This document shows, piece by piece, positions 1 through 11,015 of a stretch of DNA of 36,065 bases (position 1 is the first letter of the stretch; the number at the start of each line of letters is the position of its first letter). The stretch comes from Acrasis kona. Taxonomy: Eukaryota; Heterolobosea; Eutetramitea; Acrasida; Acrasidae. Made by a program: the position numbers and the translations under genes. The notes under the pieces were generated by a model. That model saw nothing but the letters and a program-made list of their open reading frames with translations, was not told where the DNA came from and made no database searches. Location: positions 1-36,065 of the forward strand of contig JAOPGA020001225.1 of assembly GCA_026419775.2 (NCBI GenBank), read 5' to 3'.

Positions 1-2637
1 CCCAGGTCACTCTCGCACACGCCCAAACCACCGAAATTTAATCCAAAAGAAATCATCAGCAACTTTTCAGCTTCTGAAGACGCGCTAGAGATTACAGCAT
101 ACATTCAAAACCTTAGATCAGTACGTTCCATTCGTTTTCAAACATCTCACTCTTTTAAAGGATTGTTTTGACAAGTGTTTAGAGGAGCTCAACTCGATGA
201 GAGAGAGAATAGACACTAGATTACAAGTACAAATGCCCCTCAGCAAGGAGTGTCAAACCTCTTTCAACTGGCAGGACCTGCTTGACAACGACACACAAGA
301 GCTAATCAATGGCTTGGAGCAAGAAATAGAACAGGGCAAAATCAACTCTCGCTTAAGCATTCTCAAAATAGAGGAAGATTGTCATCATGAAAAAATCAAA
401 ACTAAAAACGAAGCTCACGAGCAAATCCAATTCGTTAGAAGCGAATATCAAAGGAAGATTGATGAGTTAATCTTGACGCAGAATAATCGCTTAAAAACAA
501 GGTTGAGAGAGCAGGAGTACATTATGGTGGATGTGCTGAGGCAATATCAGTTTGAGTTTCACAAAGAGCTGAAGAAGAGGTTGTTAGATCAAGGAGCTGT
601 TTATCAAAATGCTATGCAAGTGTTGAATGAAAGTCTCGAAAAGACTAGCTCGTCTATTCATAATAAAACAAAAGTGATGCAGCAGGAGATGAGTAGCGAC
701 TTGTTGGTGAACGATATTGATGATTGTTTTAAAAAGTGTGTTCAAGCTAATCAAGTTGTAGAAGTAAAGAGGAGAGAGCTGATTGAGCTAATTAGTAAAA
801 CATTTGTAGATTATAAGAGCGGTTATAGACCTGTTCATTACAAGGACGATTGTTCCCAAATGACTGGCGAAGATGTTGATAGAATGTTGAAAATGGTTAA
901 TAAAGAATTGGTGTCCACTGAAGTACAAGCTACGACAGAAATGAAGGATTTTACCCAGCAAACAAGAATGAGTAACATTCCTTTGCACTTGATCAGAAGT
1001 CCAAAATCTAGCAGCAGAAACTTGTTGAGCTCTTCTATTAAATCTTCTAGTTCTTCGACTGTTGATAGTGTCCATGTAGGCAATTCTAAAAATAACCAAT
1101 CTACCTCCGTTAATAATACAAATTCACTGATCTATACGCCCGTCAAAAGCGATCCAATTGATGCTGTCGTGTCTGTTAAGAATGAAACAGCTCAAACAAA
1201 GCCAGCTGTCGTCAAAGAGGACGAGATCAAGACGAAAGATAGTGATGATGAAAGGTACAAGAAAGTAGAGTCAGAGGAGGATGGAGATATGGGTGACGAT
1301 GAGAAAGAGAAACCAATAACCAGAATCTTCTCTAAGCATTTGAATCAAGACCTGACAAAGTATTGGGACGATCCGAACTATCCTTCAATGAAACAAAAAA
1401 TGCTATCAAAAGATGACAAGGAAGAGCGTGACACAATGTCTGTTCGTATCTTGTTTGACCCTAATAAAAAGATGAGGAAGAGGAGGTTAAAGAGTCGTCC
1501 TCAAACTGATATATCTCATAAATCCTCACAGTCTGGCAGTAGTAGAAATACGACTGCCAACAGACCATTTTCTTGTAAAGGCAACTTACAATCAGAAAGC
1601 ATCAAAAACAAGTACGAGAGGAATGAATACAGAAAATCATTCACCAAGCTAAGGGTTAAAAAATCAGATGAAAAGGATATACCAGACGAATTCAAACCAC
1701 CTATAGAAAGCGACCATAGCTCAGAGTCTGCAGTTCAGAGTCTGATAAAGCATGGAGAAGATACAGTCAGCGAAACTAGCAGTACCAGCGATAGTGTTGC
1801 AGCAACATCTAATATAATTGCTCCAATCGACGCGGTGCCAGCTGCCCAACCGCCACCAACAAACGCAAGAATTAATTGGAGGATAGCTGCGAATAGATTA
1901 AAGGCGCAGGAGAGCGCAAGAATAAAAGATGAAGTATTCTCCTCATTAAATAAGACGGAGAGGCCTCTTACGCAGCCCAGCAAGGCTTCATCTGACGGAA
2001 AATCAATTGCTTTCGAAATTGAGTACACTGACGTCGCCGACTACATGACCAAAGTGAAAGAGCTATATTCACGCAAAGTAAAAAATACATGATCAGCGCC
2101 ATTGACAATATGAAGATGTGCGTGGAAGACATGCAAAAGTACTATTCTGAATTTGATAAGCAGAACATTATTGTACGCACAAAACAAACACAAGCTATTT
2201 TAAAACTTAGTGCCGATAATTTGGAATTGACCAAGAAGCTACAAAAGCTGACGGTGCACCAGAGAGATCTTGTGAAGGGAAGATGGAAGGTGGGACTTGA
2301 TGGAGTCATGAAATTTGTCAAAGCAGAAGAAGAGGAGGACAGATTACTACAAAAACACATTGAACAGGAAAAGATTGGAATGAAGGACACCACCATCACT
2401 CAACGCATGGCCAACAACATTTTAAAAGATGACTTCAAAACAACAAATGCATTAAAGCAGTCGCTGTCAGGAAAGATCATGGACACCAGTTGGAAAAAGT
2501 ACAACACCCATCCAGAAGCGTCCGTAGTGGTCAAGAAACCATACGAACATCACAACCAGTCACTGAACGGATCTCTATCTGCAAGAAGACCGGACGAAAA
2601 ACTAAGACTGCCAATGATTGGTAACACAAACACTTGA
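1..2637 (+). CDS. Coiled-coil protein of unknown function, 5' end outside the window
   Basis: I do not recognise this protein. The reading frame is already open at base 1, so the gene starts upstream. Proposed exons are 1-120, 161-2077 and 2116-2637, with introns of 40 nt (121-160, GTACGT...AAAG) and 38 nt (2078-2115, GTAAAA...GAAG). Both junctions are phase 0 and together give at least 852 residues. The N-terminal third is rich in Glu, Lys, Gln and Leu and looks like a long coiled coil. It is followed by a Ser-rich stretch, an acidic stretch and basic patches, so much of the middle is probably disordered. The last 174 codons are again helical and charged. The second intron is the weak point: without it the frame stops at 2092 and a second ORF starts at 2089, overlapping by 4 nt. 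A structural, cytoskeletal or ciliary role is possible but not shown. Confidence 0.7.
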
Positions 2638-2643
2638 TTTATT
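2638..2643 (-). promoter_or_regulatory. AATAAA poly(A) signal of the kelch-RhoGAP gene
   Basis: On the minus strand AATAAA starts 3 nt after the TGA stop ending at 2644. These 6 bp are the whole gap between this stop and the stop of the convergent plus-strand gene (2635-2637). The two transcripts must therefore run into each other's coding sequence or use extremely short 3' ends. Confidence 0.5.
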
Positions 2644-4742
2644 TCAAAAAAATAATTCATAATGAGTAATCATGTAGGAGACCACATAGTCGATGGGACT
2701 CATGCCTTTGCCATCAGAAGAATCGTCCTTGACAGAGTATTTGCTCATCACATTTGTTTTCAACAATGTGTGGGACCAAAGTCTTGCTAGTTGATCTGCG
2801 GTCGTGTTGTTTTTGGTGTCGTTGACTAATTGATTCAACAAATAAAGTATCATCTTGAGTGTATCCAAATGTTCTTTCGGCATCATTTCCAATAAATCTT
2901 TGTAAATGTCCTTCAAAACAATCTTGTCTTCGTTGTGTGTGTAGGCATCAATCCAGTCGCGATATAGTTTGGTTGTCATCAAGCTGTCGGGGATTCGGTC
3001 CATATATTCTAATAATAGTTGCGACACCGAGTGAGGGGTGCAGTCAATGTCATTCTGTAGAAAGTTTCGGTTGATGACGCTGCCATGTTCAAAGTGGAGA
3101 CGAAGACGTACGATTTGCTCTCTGGTGGCTATCGCTTCGAATAGTTGATTAATGTATGTTGCGTTGTGTAATAGGTAGTCACAACAGACTGACACTATAT
3201 GAGGAACTGTTGGTGTTGTGACTTCTTTGGGTGATGTGGGTGTGGTGGAGCCGATTCTCTAAACTTGTCAATAAAATCACCAAACAAACTTACTTGTTTT
3301 TGTTGTATGTATTCTATTTTGCTTGCTTCTTTTAGTGGCAGGTTGAACACAGGATATTGTACAAGGGAGGTGATTGGTGCCATGTGTGCGGAATTATCTC
3401 TGTTCCATCCAAGCACACCTCCAAAAAGTATGATCTTTCCATTTCTAATGATGCTGCTATGATGTGATATGTACGTCTCTGGACATGGAATGTTGCATTT
3501 CTATCATTAGAAGGTGAATAATGTTTTGTCAACTTACGAGTAGTTTGCTGGTAACAACATTATATACCAAGACATCGTTGAGGACAGGAGATGCATCATT
3601 ATCCAACGTCTCTCCTCCAGTGATGAATATAAAATCGTCAAACATGCTGGCGCTTCCGTACCTAGCAGGAATGCTAGATATGACAATCTTATTTTGTTGA
3701 GAAATGTAAACGTCAGCATCCTCTGGTTTAACGTTCTTCAGTTGAGCAGTCACGATAATGCTGGAAGGTAAAACCCCACAAGTTGTCCTTCTATCATTAG
3801 TAAAAGATAAAACAAATCTAACAAACCATTGACCTGTCCTAACGTCGAAGGAGGATATTTCTTTGATGGGTTCTCCTGAGTTATTGCAGCCGCCTATTAA
3901 ATAAAGTTTTCCATGCTTCTTAGATCCAACCATGATGTGTCCGTATCTGGGCGCTGGTTGATGAATTTGTTCGTTTTCCTGAACCTTGACATACTCAGAT
4001 GATACCAACATCCAAGTCCTACTTTTACAGTCAAACTTCCACAAGTCTCCCAGTGCTATGGACCTCCAACCTGAGCTTGCAAGTCCACCAAAAATGTAAA
4101 GTTCGTCATCTCTAATTGAGCAGGCCGCGTGATGACTTCTTGGATTAGGATCGATGAATTGATTAGTGTTAACGTCCAGAGCCATTGACCTAACTTCAGT
4201 AAGCTTTCGACAAGTGAATACACCCTGTTCATGATTAGCTCAAACACATCTTGAAGCAGAAATCAACATACGTGTTTGGAGGATAAATGAGCAAATTCAT
4301 ATAAATCAGGATCATAATGGGTTCTTATTCTGGATTCCATTTGACCTCCATATAATATTGCTCTACTATCAGAAACCATAGTCAATGTATGATATGCCCT
4401 GGGCGTTGGAGCGGTGTCTATCGTCGGAGAACTACCACCAGACCCACTCATCAACGACATTTCGCTCCAATCAATGTTTTTGACGCAGTACATTTTGTCC
4501 CCTTGTGCGTATTTCCCGAACCTTATGACACCTCCATATATAAAAAATCCATCCTTTGTCTCGACAACACTTGTGCCACTCAATGGAAAGGGAGAGAATT
4601 CATCTCTAATAATGTATTGGTTGTTGTGCAGTGGATACCACTTTTGGTCCGCAACTTGTTGGTGTACTTCCTTGTTGTCTTCATCTACATCGTCATTCCT
4701 CAATATTGACAAGGTTTCTGATATCTGCTGAAATACGAACAT
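2644..4742 (-). CDS. Kelch-repeat protein with a C-terminal RhoGAP-fold (probably pseudo-GAP) domain
   Basis: Exons 4742-4272, 4224-3538, 3500-3294 and 3258-2644 are joined by introns of 47, 37 and 35 nt, all phase 0, giving 659 residues. Six kelch blades can be read by their glycine pairs (IYGG, LYGG, IFGG, LIGG, ITGG, LFGG) with Arg/His-Tyr/His starts, which is enough for one six-bladed propeller over about residues 45-430. The last 200 residues follow the RhoGAP pattern: VPHIVSVCCDYL at the start, then helix motif QIVRLRLHFEHG, then the IPDSL equivalent of LPEPL, then ADQLARLW. The residue aligned with the arginine finger is Glu (QLFEAI where GIFRVSG is usual). The helix-F Lys aligns with Leu and the late Asn with Thr. 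A scaffold that binds Rho-family GTPases without stimulating hydrolysis is an inference. The start ATG lies only 54 bp past the stop of the upstream Abp1-like gene. Confidence 0.85.
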
Positions 4743-4796
4743 ATTATTTTAATACTGTTTTTACAAAAAACCAAACAAGGAGTCAAAAACATTAAT

Positions 4797-6287
4797 TTAT
4801 AGGTCATACGGTTCACCGCAGTAATTGCATGGAATAAAACCTTGTCTCCCACTAGCGTTCTCAGCAACCCACCATTCTCCTTCGTTTTTCAGAACTTTCA
4901 ATTCCTCATCTACATCAAAGCTCAACTCCTCGGAGTCTGCACTTTCGAATGCATACACTGCCGTTACCTTGAACAAGTAACCCTTGTCAACCTTCTTTGG
5001 TGGTGGAGGTGGTAGTTTGACTGGCTTCTTAATTTCTGGTTCTGGTTCTTGGTACACTGGTTCTGGCTCCTGATAACTTTGTTCGTATACAGGTTCAGGT
5101 TCGGGCTCTGGTTGTTGATAATGTTGAACGGGCTCTGGCTCAGGTTCGTTATCCCAATCGTCTTCTTGTTGTTGCTTAGGAGGCGGAGGTAGCTTAAATG
5201 TACTTTTTACTGGCTCAGGTTGTGGCTCTGGTTCTGGTTCATTATAAACAGGTTCAGGTTGTTGATAGCGAACAGGTTCTGGTTGGTGAACTGGCTCTGG
5301 TTCTTGTGTAGGGGCGGGTCTCTGCCATTTTGTTGTGGTGGCCTTGACAACTGGAGTGGCATGAACAAAGTCGGATGCGGGCGCTGGTCTCTTCCATACG
5401 GTTCCTTTGGGAGCTGGTTTTACTGGTTCAGGCTCACTAACTCTCATGTTCTCAAACTTGTTTTTCAGTGATGATGCTGTTGTTAGGCTATCTAGGGTTG
5501 GGCTACTAATCTTGTTGTTCTTCTCCTCTTCTGCGGCAATCTGTTCTTTGGACCAAAACTCTTTGCTAACAGTTGTCGCCTTTTTCAACTCCTCATCGCG
5601 GGACATTTTTTGTTGTGTGTAGGCGTCGGGTGTTGCTGGACTCTTTGATGCACTGTTCCAAAACTTTTCTCTTTGATTCTTGTCGATGATTGGTACTGTT
5701 GGTTTGTACTCTTGACTCTTCTTGAGTTCCTCTAACCTTCTGTTCTCCTCCTCCCAGAATTGAGAAGATGCGTCCTTGTTGATGGAAGCAGTATCTTGTT
5801 TAGTTACAACCTTACTGGTAACAGATGTGTCGATGTTTTGTTTGGCTTGATCGATCGTGAGGTCTTTGCGATTTGATTGTTGAGTATAAAAAGCACCTGT
5901 GGCAACTTTTAGTTTCTTGATTATATCGTCCTCCTCAAGATCATCCTCGCTTCTAGCGGAGATGTGGATGTGATATTGACCTTTCATGAATCTCTCCATA
6001 TCCTTGCTGTAGGAGGCGAAACGTGCTTTCACTGTTCCCGGAACACCCTCTGGACACCAAGAAGCGAACAAGTACTTTTTAACACCATTGATATCGAACT
6101 GTGAATATGCATATTGGATTTTGCCTCCACTAAGTTCGCTCACCAAATCAGAAAATCCATCACCAGTTTCTTCCACCTTGATGGTAGCTGTAGCACCAAC
6201 GTGCCCAAGCAAAACCCATTGGTATTTTCCTGCTCTTACGTTCTCTAGTGATTGGGGGATGGCTTTATCAAATAGATCTAATGACAT
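4797..6287 (-). CDS. ABP1: Abp1/drebrin-like actin-binding protein (ADF-H + SH3)
   Basis: Single exon, 496 residues. Residues 1 to about 135 form an ADF-homology domain of the Abp1/coactosin/drebrin type ([10 protein letters not shown], the [20 protein letters not shown] stretch, then [11 protein letters not shown]). This domain binds the side of actin filaments. Residues about 437-496 are an SH3 domain with the expected AVYAFES start, the EWW tryptophan pair and GFIPCNY, which binds proline-rich partners in endocytosis. Between them lie three F-W motifs in charged context (QFWEEE, KFWNSA, EFWSKE) and a long run of Pro-Glu-Pro repeats with proline clusters, probably disordered. The order matches yeast Abp1 and animal drebrin-like proteins. 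The kelch-RhoGAP gene follows in the same direction, so two actin-related genes sit in tandem. Confidence 0.95.
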   Translation of the reverse strand: MSLDLFDKAIPQSLENVRAGKYQWVLLGHVGATATIKVEETGDGFSDLVSELSGGKIQYAYSQFDINGVKKYLFASWCPEGVPGTVKARFASYSKDMERFMKGQYHIHISARSEDDLEEDDIIKKLKVATGAFYTQQSNRKDLTIDQAKQNIDTSVTSKVVTKQDTASINKDASSQFWEEENRRLEELKKSQEYKPTVPIIDKNQREKFWNSASKSPATPDAYTQQKMSRDEELKKATTVSKEFWSKEQIAAEEEKNNKISSPTLDSLTTASSLKNKFENMRVSEPEPVKPAPKGTVWKRPAPASDFVHATPVVKATTTKWQRPAPTQEPEPVHQPEPVRYQQPEPVYNEPEPEPQPEPVKSTFKLPPPPKQQQEDDWDNEPEPEPVQHYQQPEPEPEPVYEQSYQEPEPVYQEPEPEIKKPVKLPPPPPKKVDKGYLFKVTAVYAFESADSEELSFDVDEELKVLKNEGEWWVAENASGRQGFIPCNYCGEPYDL

Positions 6288-6984
6288 GGTTTTATTTTTT
6301 GAAAAAGAGACTTGGACAAGTGACGTGTCTCAAAAATAACCAAAATTACAAAATATTTTTCATCTTCTTTAGACAATCAAATTTGAAGAGTAGAACTCAA
6401 ACAGATTCTATCTGACTGCACCTTCCAGTGGAAACGTTCCTTAAGGTTAATGAAGGACAATTCAAAAACGCGGCCGCGGTCAATACAGAGTCGATGTTTA
6501 TTGTTCATACGATAATTAATCAAAAATCACGTTCGTGATTAAAGAGCCCAGCAATATTATTTACTGCCCATGCCTCAATCCGATCTCCTTCGAATCTGCT
6601 TTGGTGGTTTTGATAAATCCTATTCCTTGTATTCTTAATGTTAAGGGCAGTGGAATACAGTGTAGGTTGGGTTTGTCATTAAAAATTAAAAATGTTGTAA
6701 GGCTCATCACCCGGTAAACACGAAATTACTGGCGAGAGGAAAAAGATTACGTATTCGAGCACGCCTCAAATCTATCTAGATCTCCGCTCTCTCAATTTGA
6801 CCAAAACCCGTGGTGAGACTGTCGGCCATCACCTTCGGCAAGACATCGAAAAGAATAATTTGAATGCACAGGAATCGCGGCTCATACCATGGCACGCAAT
6901 GGATAGTGCACTGTTAAAAAAGATTGTTCTTCCTGGACAAAAGGATAAATAATGAGCGATCCTGGTAGTATGCTGCTATTGGAC

Positions 6985-7415
6985 AATTAAGAGATCGCAA
7001 GTCTGCCATGATATTCGAAAAAATGTACAATTTCGGCTTCGACAGAAACCACCACTGGGAGACATTGAGCCGGTGATATTCTTCAGTGACATTTGAGCCG
7101 GTGATATTCTTCAGTGACATTTGAGAGACGGGTGTTGAGTATTTTGGAGAAGAGTTGTAGATGGTGTTCAGTAAGGTGTTTTGGCGGAAGTTATCAATCC
7201 TATACTCTGATCGCTTTTTGTGTATGAGCAAGACGTGACCATCCTTCCATGATGTGTTCGGAAGCCATACAACCGTTGAAGATAGTAGTGAGAACTTCTA
7301 CAATGAGCGGCGGGGCGTGTTTTCACAACTCATAGACAATATCAGTTCCTGGATCATTGATGTTTGGGAGTGATGCAAGCACTTTTTTAGTGTCTTGACG
7401 AACTTTTTTCAACAT
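6985..7415 (-). mobile_element. Decayed LINE (non-LTR) reverse transcriptase fragment
   Basis: Reading the minus strand across frame changes recovers consecutive blocks of a LINE reverse transcriptase. First comes NDPGTDIVYEL, equivalent to the PGPDGIPYEF block. It is followed, after a TGA, by KHAPPLIVEVLTTIFNG. Then, in another frame, WKDGHVLLIHKK and IDNFRQNTLLNTIY match the 'W..g.v.li.KKg...NyRPItLLn..YK' block. After another shift come LFSKILNTRLSNV and finally GGFCRSRN, the equivalent of QGGFR..RS. At least one stop and two or three frameshifts make it dead. The catalytic YxDD block is not found. Only the N-terminal half of the RT domain remains; I see no endonuclease or poly(A) tail. 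Confidence 0.75.
7067..7122. repeat. 28-bp tandem duplication (2 copies)
   Basis: Two exact head-to-tail copies of a 28-bp unit beginning GAGCCGGTGATATTC. It lies inside the RT fossil and duplicates the codons reading NVTEEYHRL on the minus strand. Because 28 is not a multiple of 3, the duplication shifts the frame, so it arose after, or contributed to, loss of function. Confidence 0.9.
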
Positions 7416-7443
7416 TATCTAATTTGGAAGTTCGCAAGTATTT

Positions 7444-7448
7444 AAAAA
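7444..7448 (-). terminator. Pol III terminator of tRNA-Gln
   Basis: A run of five T on the minus strand, 4 nt beyond the tRNA discriminator base, as expected for RNA polymerase III termination. Confidence 0.75.
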
Positions 7449-7452
7449 GGAG

Positions 7453-7538
7453 TTCTCGAACCAGGAATCGAACCTGGAGCAACGGATGACTTCCTTTTAT
7501 ATCAAAGTCCGCTATGTTACCAACTACACCATTCGAGA
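7453..7538 (-). tRNA. tRNA-Gln(UUG): tRNA-Gln (anticodon UUG) with a 14-nt intron
   Basis: A full cloverleaf folds on the minus strand. The 7-bp acceptor stem is TCTCGAA paired with TTCGAGA, with discriminator A. The D stem is GTGT/ACAT around the loop AGTTGGTA. The anticodon stem is GCGGA/TCCGT, and the T arm is CCAGG-TTCGATT-CCTGG with a 4-nt variable loop. The anticodon loop reads C-T-TTG-A and is interrupted after the base next to the anticodon by a 14-nt intron (TATAAAAGGAAGTC), the canonical place for nuclear tRNA introns. Mature length is 72 nt before CCA addition. The internal A box (TGGTGTAGTTGG) and B box (GGTTCGATTCC) are intact, so it is probably transcribed. Confidence 0.95.
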
Positions 7539-7803
7539 TCTGTGATATAATTGAAGTGTGAGGGCGTGTATCCTACTATAATAACATACTGCAAGATACT
7601 GAAAACCATAAGTAATAATGTCTAAAATCAAATTGAGTAGGGCTAAAACAATGAAATTAATAAATTTCGAACACCATAAAGCATGCCACTTGCTCAACAA
7701 AATGATGAGTGCACCTTTATGTACGACCACTGGATTTACAAATACCAACAAATGTAGCGACCTTCGAAATTACATCTGGACACTTTAGCGTTAACAACAT
7801 AGC

Positions 7804-7944
7804 ATGTATGCACGGAAAATAACATCAAAGCCTCGCCTTATCAAAACATTAACAGATCGACTAAGAATCCGCAAGAAGAAGGAGTTGGGATTAGGCCAAT
7901 TGTCAACGGAAATCAATCATAGGTTGAGGAGTAACAACGAGTAA
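7804..7944 (+). CDS. Possible small basic ORF, 46 codons
   Basis: An ATG-to-TAA frame encoding a very basic peptide (starts MYARKITSKPRLIK, has RLRIRKKK in the middle). Its composition looks protein-like, and it resembles the Arg/Lys-rich linkers found between endonuclease and RT in LINEs, but no family can be named. It could be a second mobile-element fragment on the opposite strand, a small real gene, or chance. Confidence 0.2.
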   Translation: MYARKITSKPRLIKTLTDRLRIRKKKELGLGQLSTEINHRLRSNNE

Positions 7945-8672
7945 ACAATCATAGTAACAATATCGTTGATGAGCTAATCAATTCGCGTATTGATCATTAA
8001 AAATTGCCCAGATCCAGAAGAAAACAGTATAAGAGGTTAGTAGCTGGGTGCAACAATTTCTGTTCTTTATTGACTTCAATATGCAATGCCCTCAGTGTGC
8101 CGATGTTAGCTACAATCTCATTTCAACTTGTCCCTATAACAAAAGTTCCCTTCCTGTATCAATGAACTTTATGTAACTATCTTCCTTTTGTTTATAACTG
8201 TAGTTTGATCCATACTTGGACTATTAAATACCATTGATCTACTAATTAGGTACTTTACACAAACTTATTCAAATATTCCTGAACACAAATTGTTTCTTTT
8301 GCAAGGGTGTTGTCAGCATAGACTAGATTAAAAGCTTCTGTGTAGCTGACAGTAAACACAGGCTGATAGTTTTTATTGTTGAAGTTACTATTATCCCTTC
8401 GTGTTAATATTATAATAAAAACTATTACACCTGTTCCCAACCAATATCTTATTTATCATTTAACTCAATCAACTGACAGTTTAGTTGTTAATGTAAACTA
8501 CAAGACTAAATCGCAGACTGTAGGCTCCACCACTGTACACTAGGATAAATATTAAAATTGACTCAGACGACTCACTACTAGAACGCTTTAATTGATTACG
8601 TTTTATGTGACGTCACTCTTTAATTTGAAACTAATTGATTCTATAATACCTTCCATTACAAAAAGAATCGTA

Positions 8673-10995
8673 ATGCCAGTCCTGTCCCGAAGTGATTTGA
8701 TTGTTGGGAATACACCTGCCAATAACTTGGTACCTTCAAACTACGTTTATTGTAGCGAGGATCAATATTCATCCTATCCTGTTTTCCTAAAGCTCTTAAA
8801 TGACAAGGGCAAAAGTTGCGTTTTCGTTGCCCAACCACATCCAAAGATTCCCAAGGGAACTATTGGGTTGAACAGAATTCAAAGAACTGCGGCACATGCA
8901 TCACAAGGCAAACCCATTACGTGCGAAGTATACGAACCCAACCCGGAGCATGTATTGACATCCCTTTCATTTGGTATGTGGTAATTATACTCATCATTAA
9001 CCATCAATAGAAATTGACTTTATCAACCCAAACAATGTTGTCAACAGCGAGGTGGACTGCGCAGAGCTCATTGAGCACATGAAGTCAACGTATGACACAC
9101 AAGTGTTTATAGATGGTCAAAAGTGGGTAACAGACTTTGAGGGAAACATGCTCATCCTCACCGTCACTGGCATGTATGTTGTAGACCAAAAAGCCATCGA
9201 ATCTGGTGACGTTGATGCTGTCGAGAGCGGAACGCTTTCCCCCGATCATGGACAAATTGGAGAAAAGACTCAACTAGTGGCCATCAAGACAAAGGCAAGC
9301 TCCGTCAAGCTAGTAAACGTACCTGCACAAACTAGCTCACGTGGGCAAGTGTTTACTCAAAAGTTCACCTTTGAACAGTTGGGCATTGGTGGAATGGACG
9401 CGCAGTTGAACGTTGTCTTCAGAAGAGCTTTTGCTTCTCGTATCTTCCCACCGGACATTATCAAAAAGATGGGCACCAAGCACGTCAAGGGTATCATTCT
9501 GTACGGACCACCCGGCACAGGAAAGACGCTCATTGCAAGACAAATTGGAAAAGTACTAAACACAAAGGAGCCAAAGGTAGTGAATGGACCCGAAGTGTTG
9601 AACAAATTTGTTGGTGCTAGCGAGGAGAACATTAGAAAGTTGTTCCAAGAAGCAGAAGAAGAATACGAAGAGAAGGGAGACGACAGCGAGTTGCACTTGA
9701 TCATCTTTGATGAGTTGGATGCCATCTGCAAACAGAGAGGATCTACCAGAGATGGAACCGGCGTCCACGACTCCATCGTGAATCAATTGTTGAGTAAGAT
9801 TGATGGTGTCAAGGCTCTCAACAATGTGCTCATTATCGGTATGACCAATCGTTTGGACATGTTGGACGAAGCACTCGTCAGACCCGGTCGCTTCGAGGTC
9901 AAGATGGAGATTGGTCTTCCGGACGAAAAGGGTCGCGCACAGATCCTTCGCATTCACACTCGCAACATGGTGGAGAACAACTACTTGGGACAGGATGTGG
10001 ACATTGAACACTTGGCCGCAAACACGAAGAACTTTTCTGGTGCAGAACTCGAAGGTCTAGTGAGGGAGGCGCAATCATTTGCATTCAACAGGTTGATTAA
10101 GGACCTCTCAGATCACAGTCAATTGGACCCCACCAAATTAAAGATCACACCCGTCGACTTTGAGACCGCACTAGCCAGCACCAAGCCAGCGTTCGGCGTC
10201 AGCACTGATGAATTCGAAGCGTACATGCATCAAGGCATCATCACTTATGGAAAGAAATTCGAACAATTGTACAGCACATGTAGATCGTTCGTCAAGGAGG
10301 TGGAGACGAGCAAGAGGAGCGATCTTTTGAGCGTTCTATTGGAGGGAGAAGTAGGAAGCGGAAAGACCACATTGGCAAGTCACTTGGTGGTCGGAAGCGG
10401 ATTCCCGTACGTCAAGATTATTAGCAGCGAACAATTGGTTGGATACAGCGAACAAGGCATTTGCAACCACATGACAAAGATTTTCAACGATGCCTACAAA
10501 TCACCCATGAGCATCATCATTCTCGACAGCATCGAGAGATTGATTCAATACGTTCACATTGGCTATCGCTTCAGCAACATTATTCTACAAGCCATATTGG
10601 TGCTCACCAAGAGAATGCCACCACCCGGTAGAAAAGTGTTGGTGATCGGAACCACCAGCATGAAGGAGAGAATGAGAGAGTTGGAGTTGGTGAGTGCGTT
10701 CAACGTGACCCTTCACGTTCCACTGTTGAGCGATCGCAACGACATCAAGAAGGTATTCGTGGAGAGCGGCTGCTTCGACCTCAAGAGAGATGCCAACGTG
10801 ATCGAACAATGTGCCAAGGCGGTGCCCAGTCAAATTCCAATCAAAAAGTTGTTGCTGGTGACCGAGATGGCAGCGAGCAGAACTGATTTGGACGACGACG
10901 AAACGGCAGCCAATGGAGACGACGTGACTAGAATCGTGACCCTCGAAAAATTCAACCAATCGCTATTAGACTGTGGTGTAGAAGAGGATTATTAA
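8673..10995 (+). CDS. NSF: Vesicle-fusing ATPase NSF (Sec18)
   Basis: Exons 8673-8973 and 9011-10995 with a 37-nt phase-1 intron give 761 residues, close to the 740-760 usual for NSF. The protein disassembles SNARE complexes after membrane fusion, working as a hexamer with alpha-SNAP. It has an N domain (to about residue 210) and two AAA+ modules. D1 has Walker A GPPGTGKT at about 266, Walker B IIFDELDAI, and the second region of homology TNRLDMLDEALVRPGRFE with its arginines. D2 has a P-loop GEVGSGKT at about 548 and the typical RFSNIILQAILVL and VIGTTSMKERM stretches. The D2 P-loop differs from the common GPPHSGKT but keeps GxxxxGKT. D2 mainly holds the hexamer together, so this is compatible with function. 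I chose ATG 8673 because an in-frame extension to 8592 has no NSF-like residues. Confidence 0.97.
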
Positions 10996-11015
10996 AATGT
11001 TTTTATTATCAATTG

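Larger units (their letters stand above)
6288..8672. other. Gene-poor 2.4-kb stretch
   Basis: Between the divergent ABP1-like and NSF genes. It holds a decayed reverse-transcriptase fragment (about 6985-7415, minus), a 28-bp tandem repeat inside it, a tRNA-Gln gene (7453-7538, minus) and a possible 46-codon ORF (7804-7944, plus). The promoters of the two flanking genes must lie at its ends. I see no other convincing coding sequence; the remaining ORFs here are short and not protein-like. Confidence 0.6.

Noticed and set aside
2089-2637. Separate 182-residue gene
   Set aside because: Overlaps the preceding frame by 4 nt and is better explained as the last exon of the coiled-coil gene; kept open as a finding.
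8255-8440. Minus 61-codon ORF
   Set aside because: AT-rich, no conserved look, isolated in intergenic DNA.
8592-8672. In-frame 27-codon N-terminal extension of NSF
   Set aside because: The extra residues do not resemble any NSF N-terminus, and ATG 8673 gives the normal family start.
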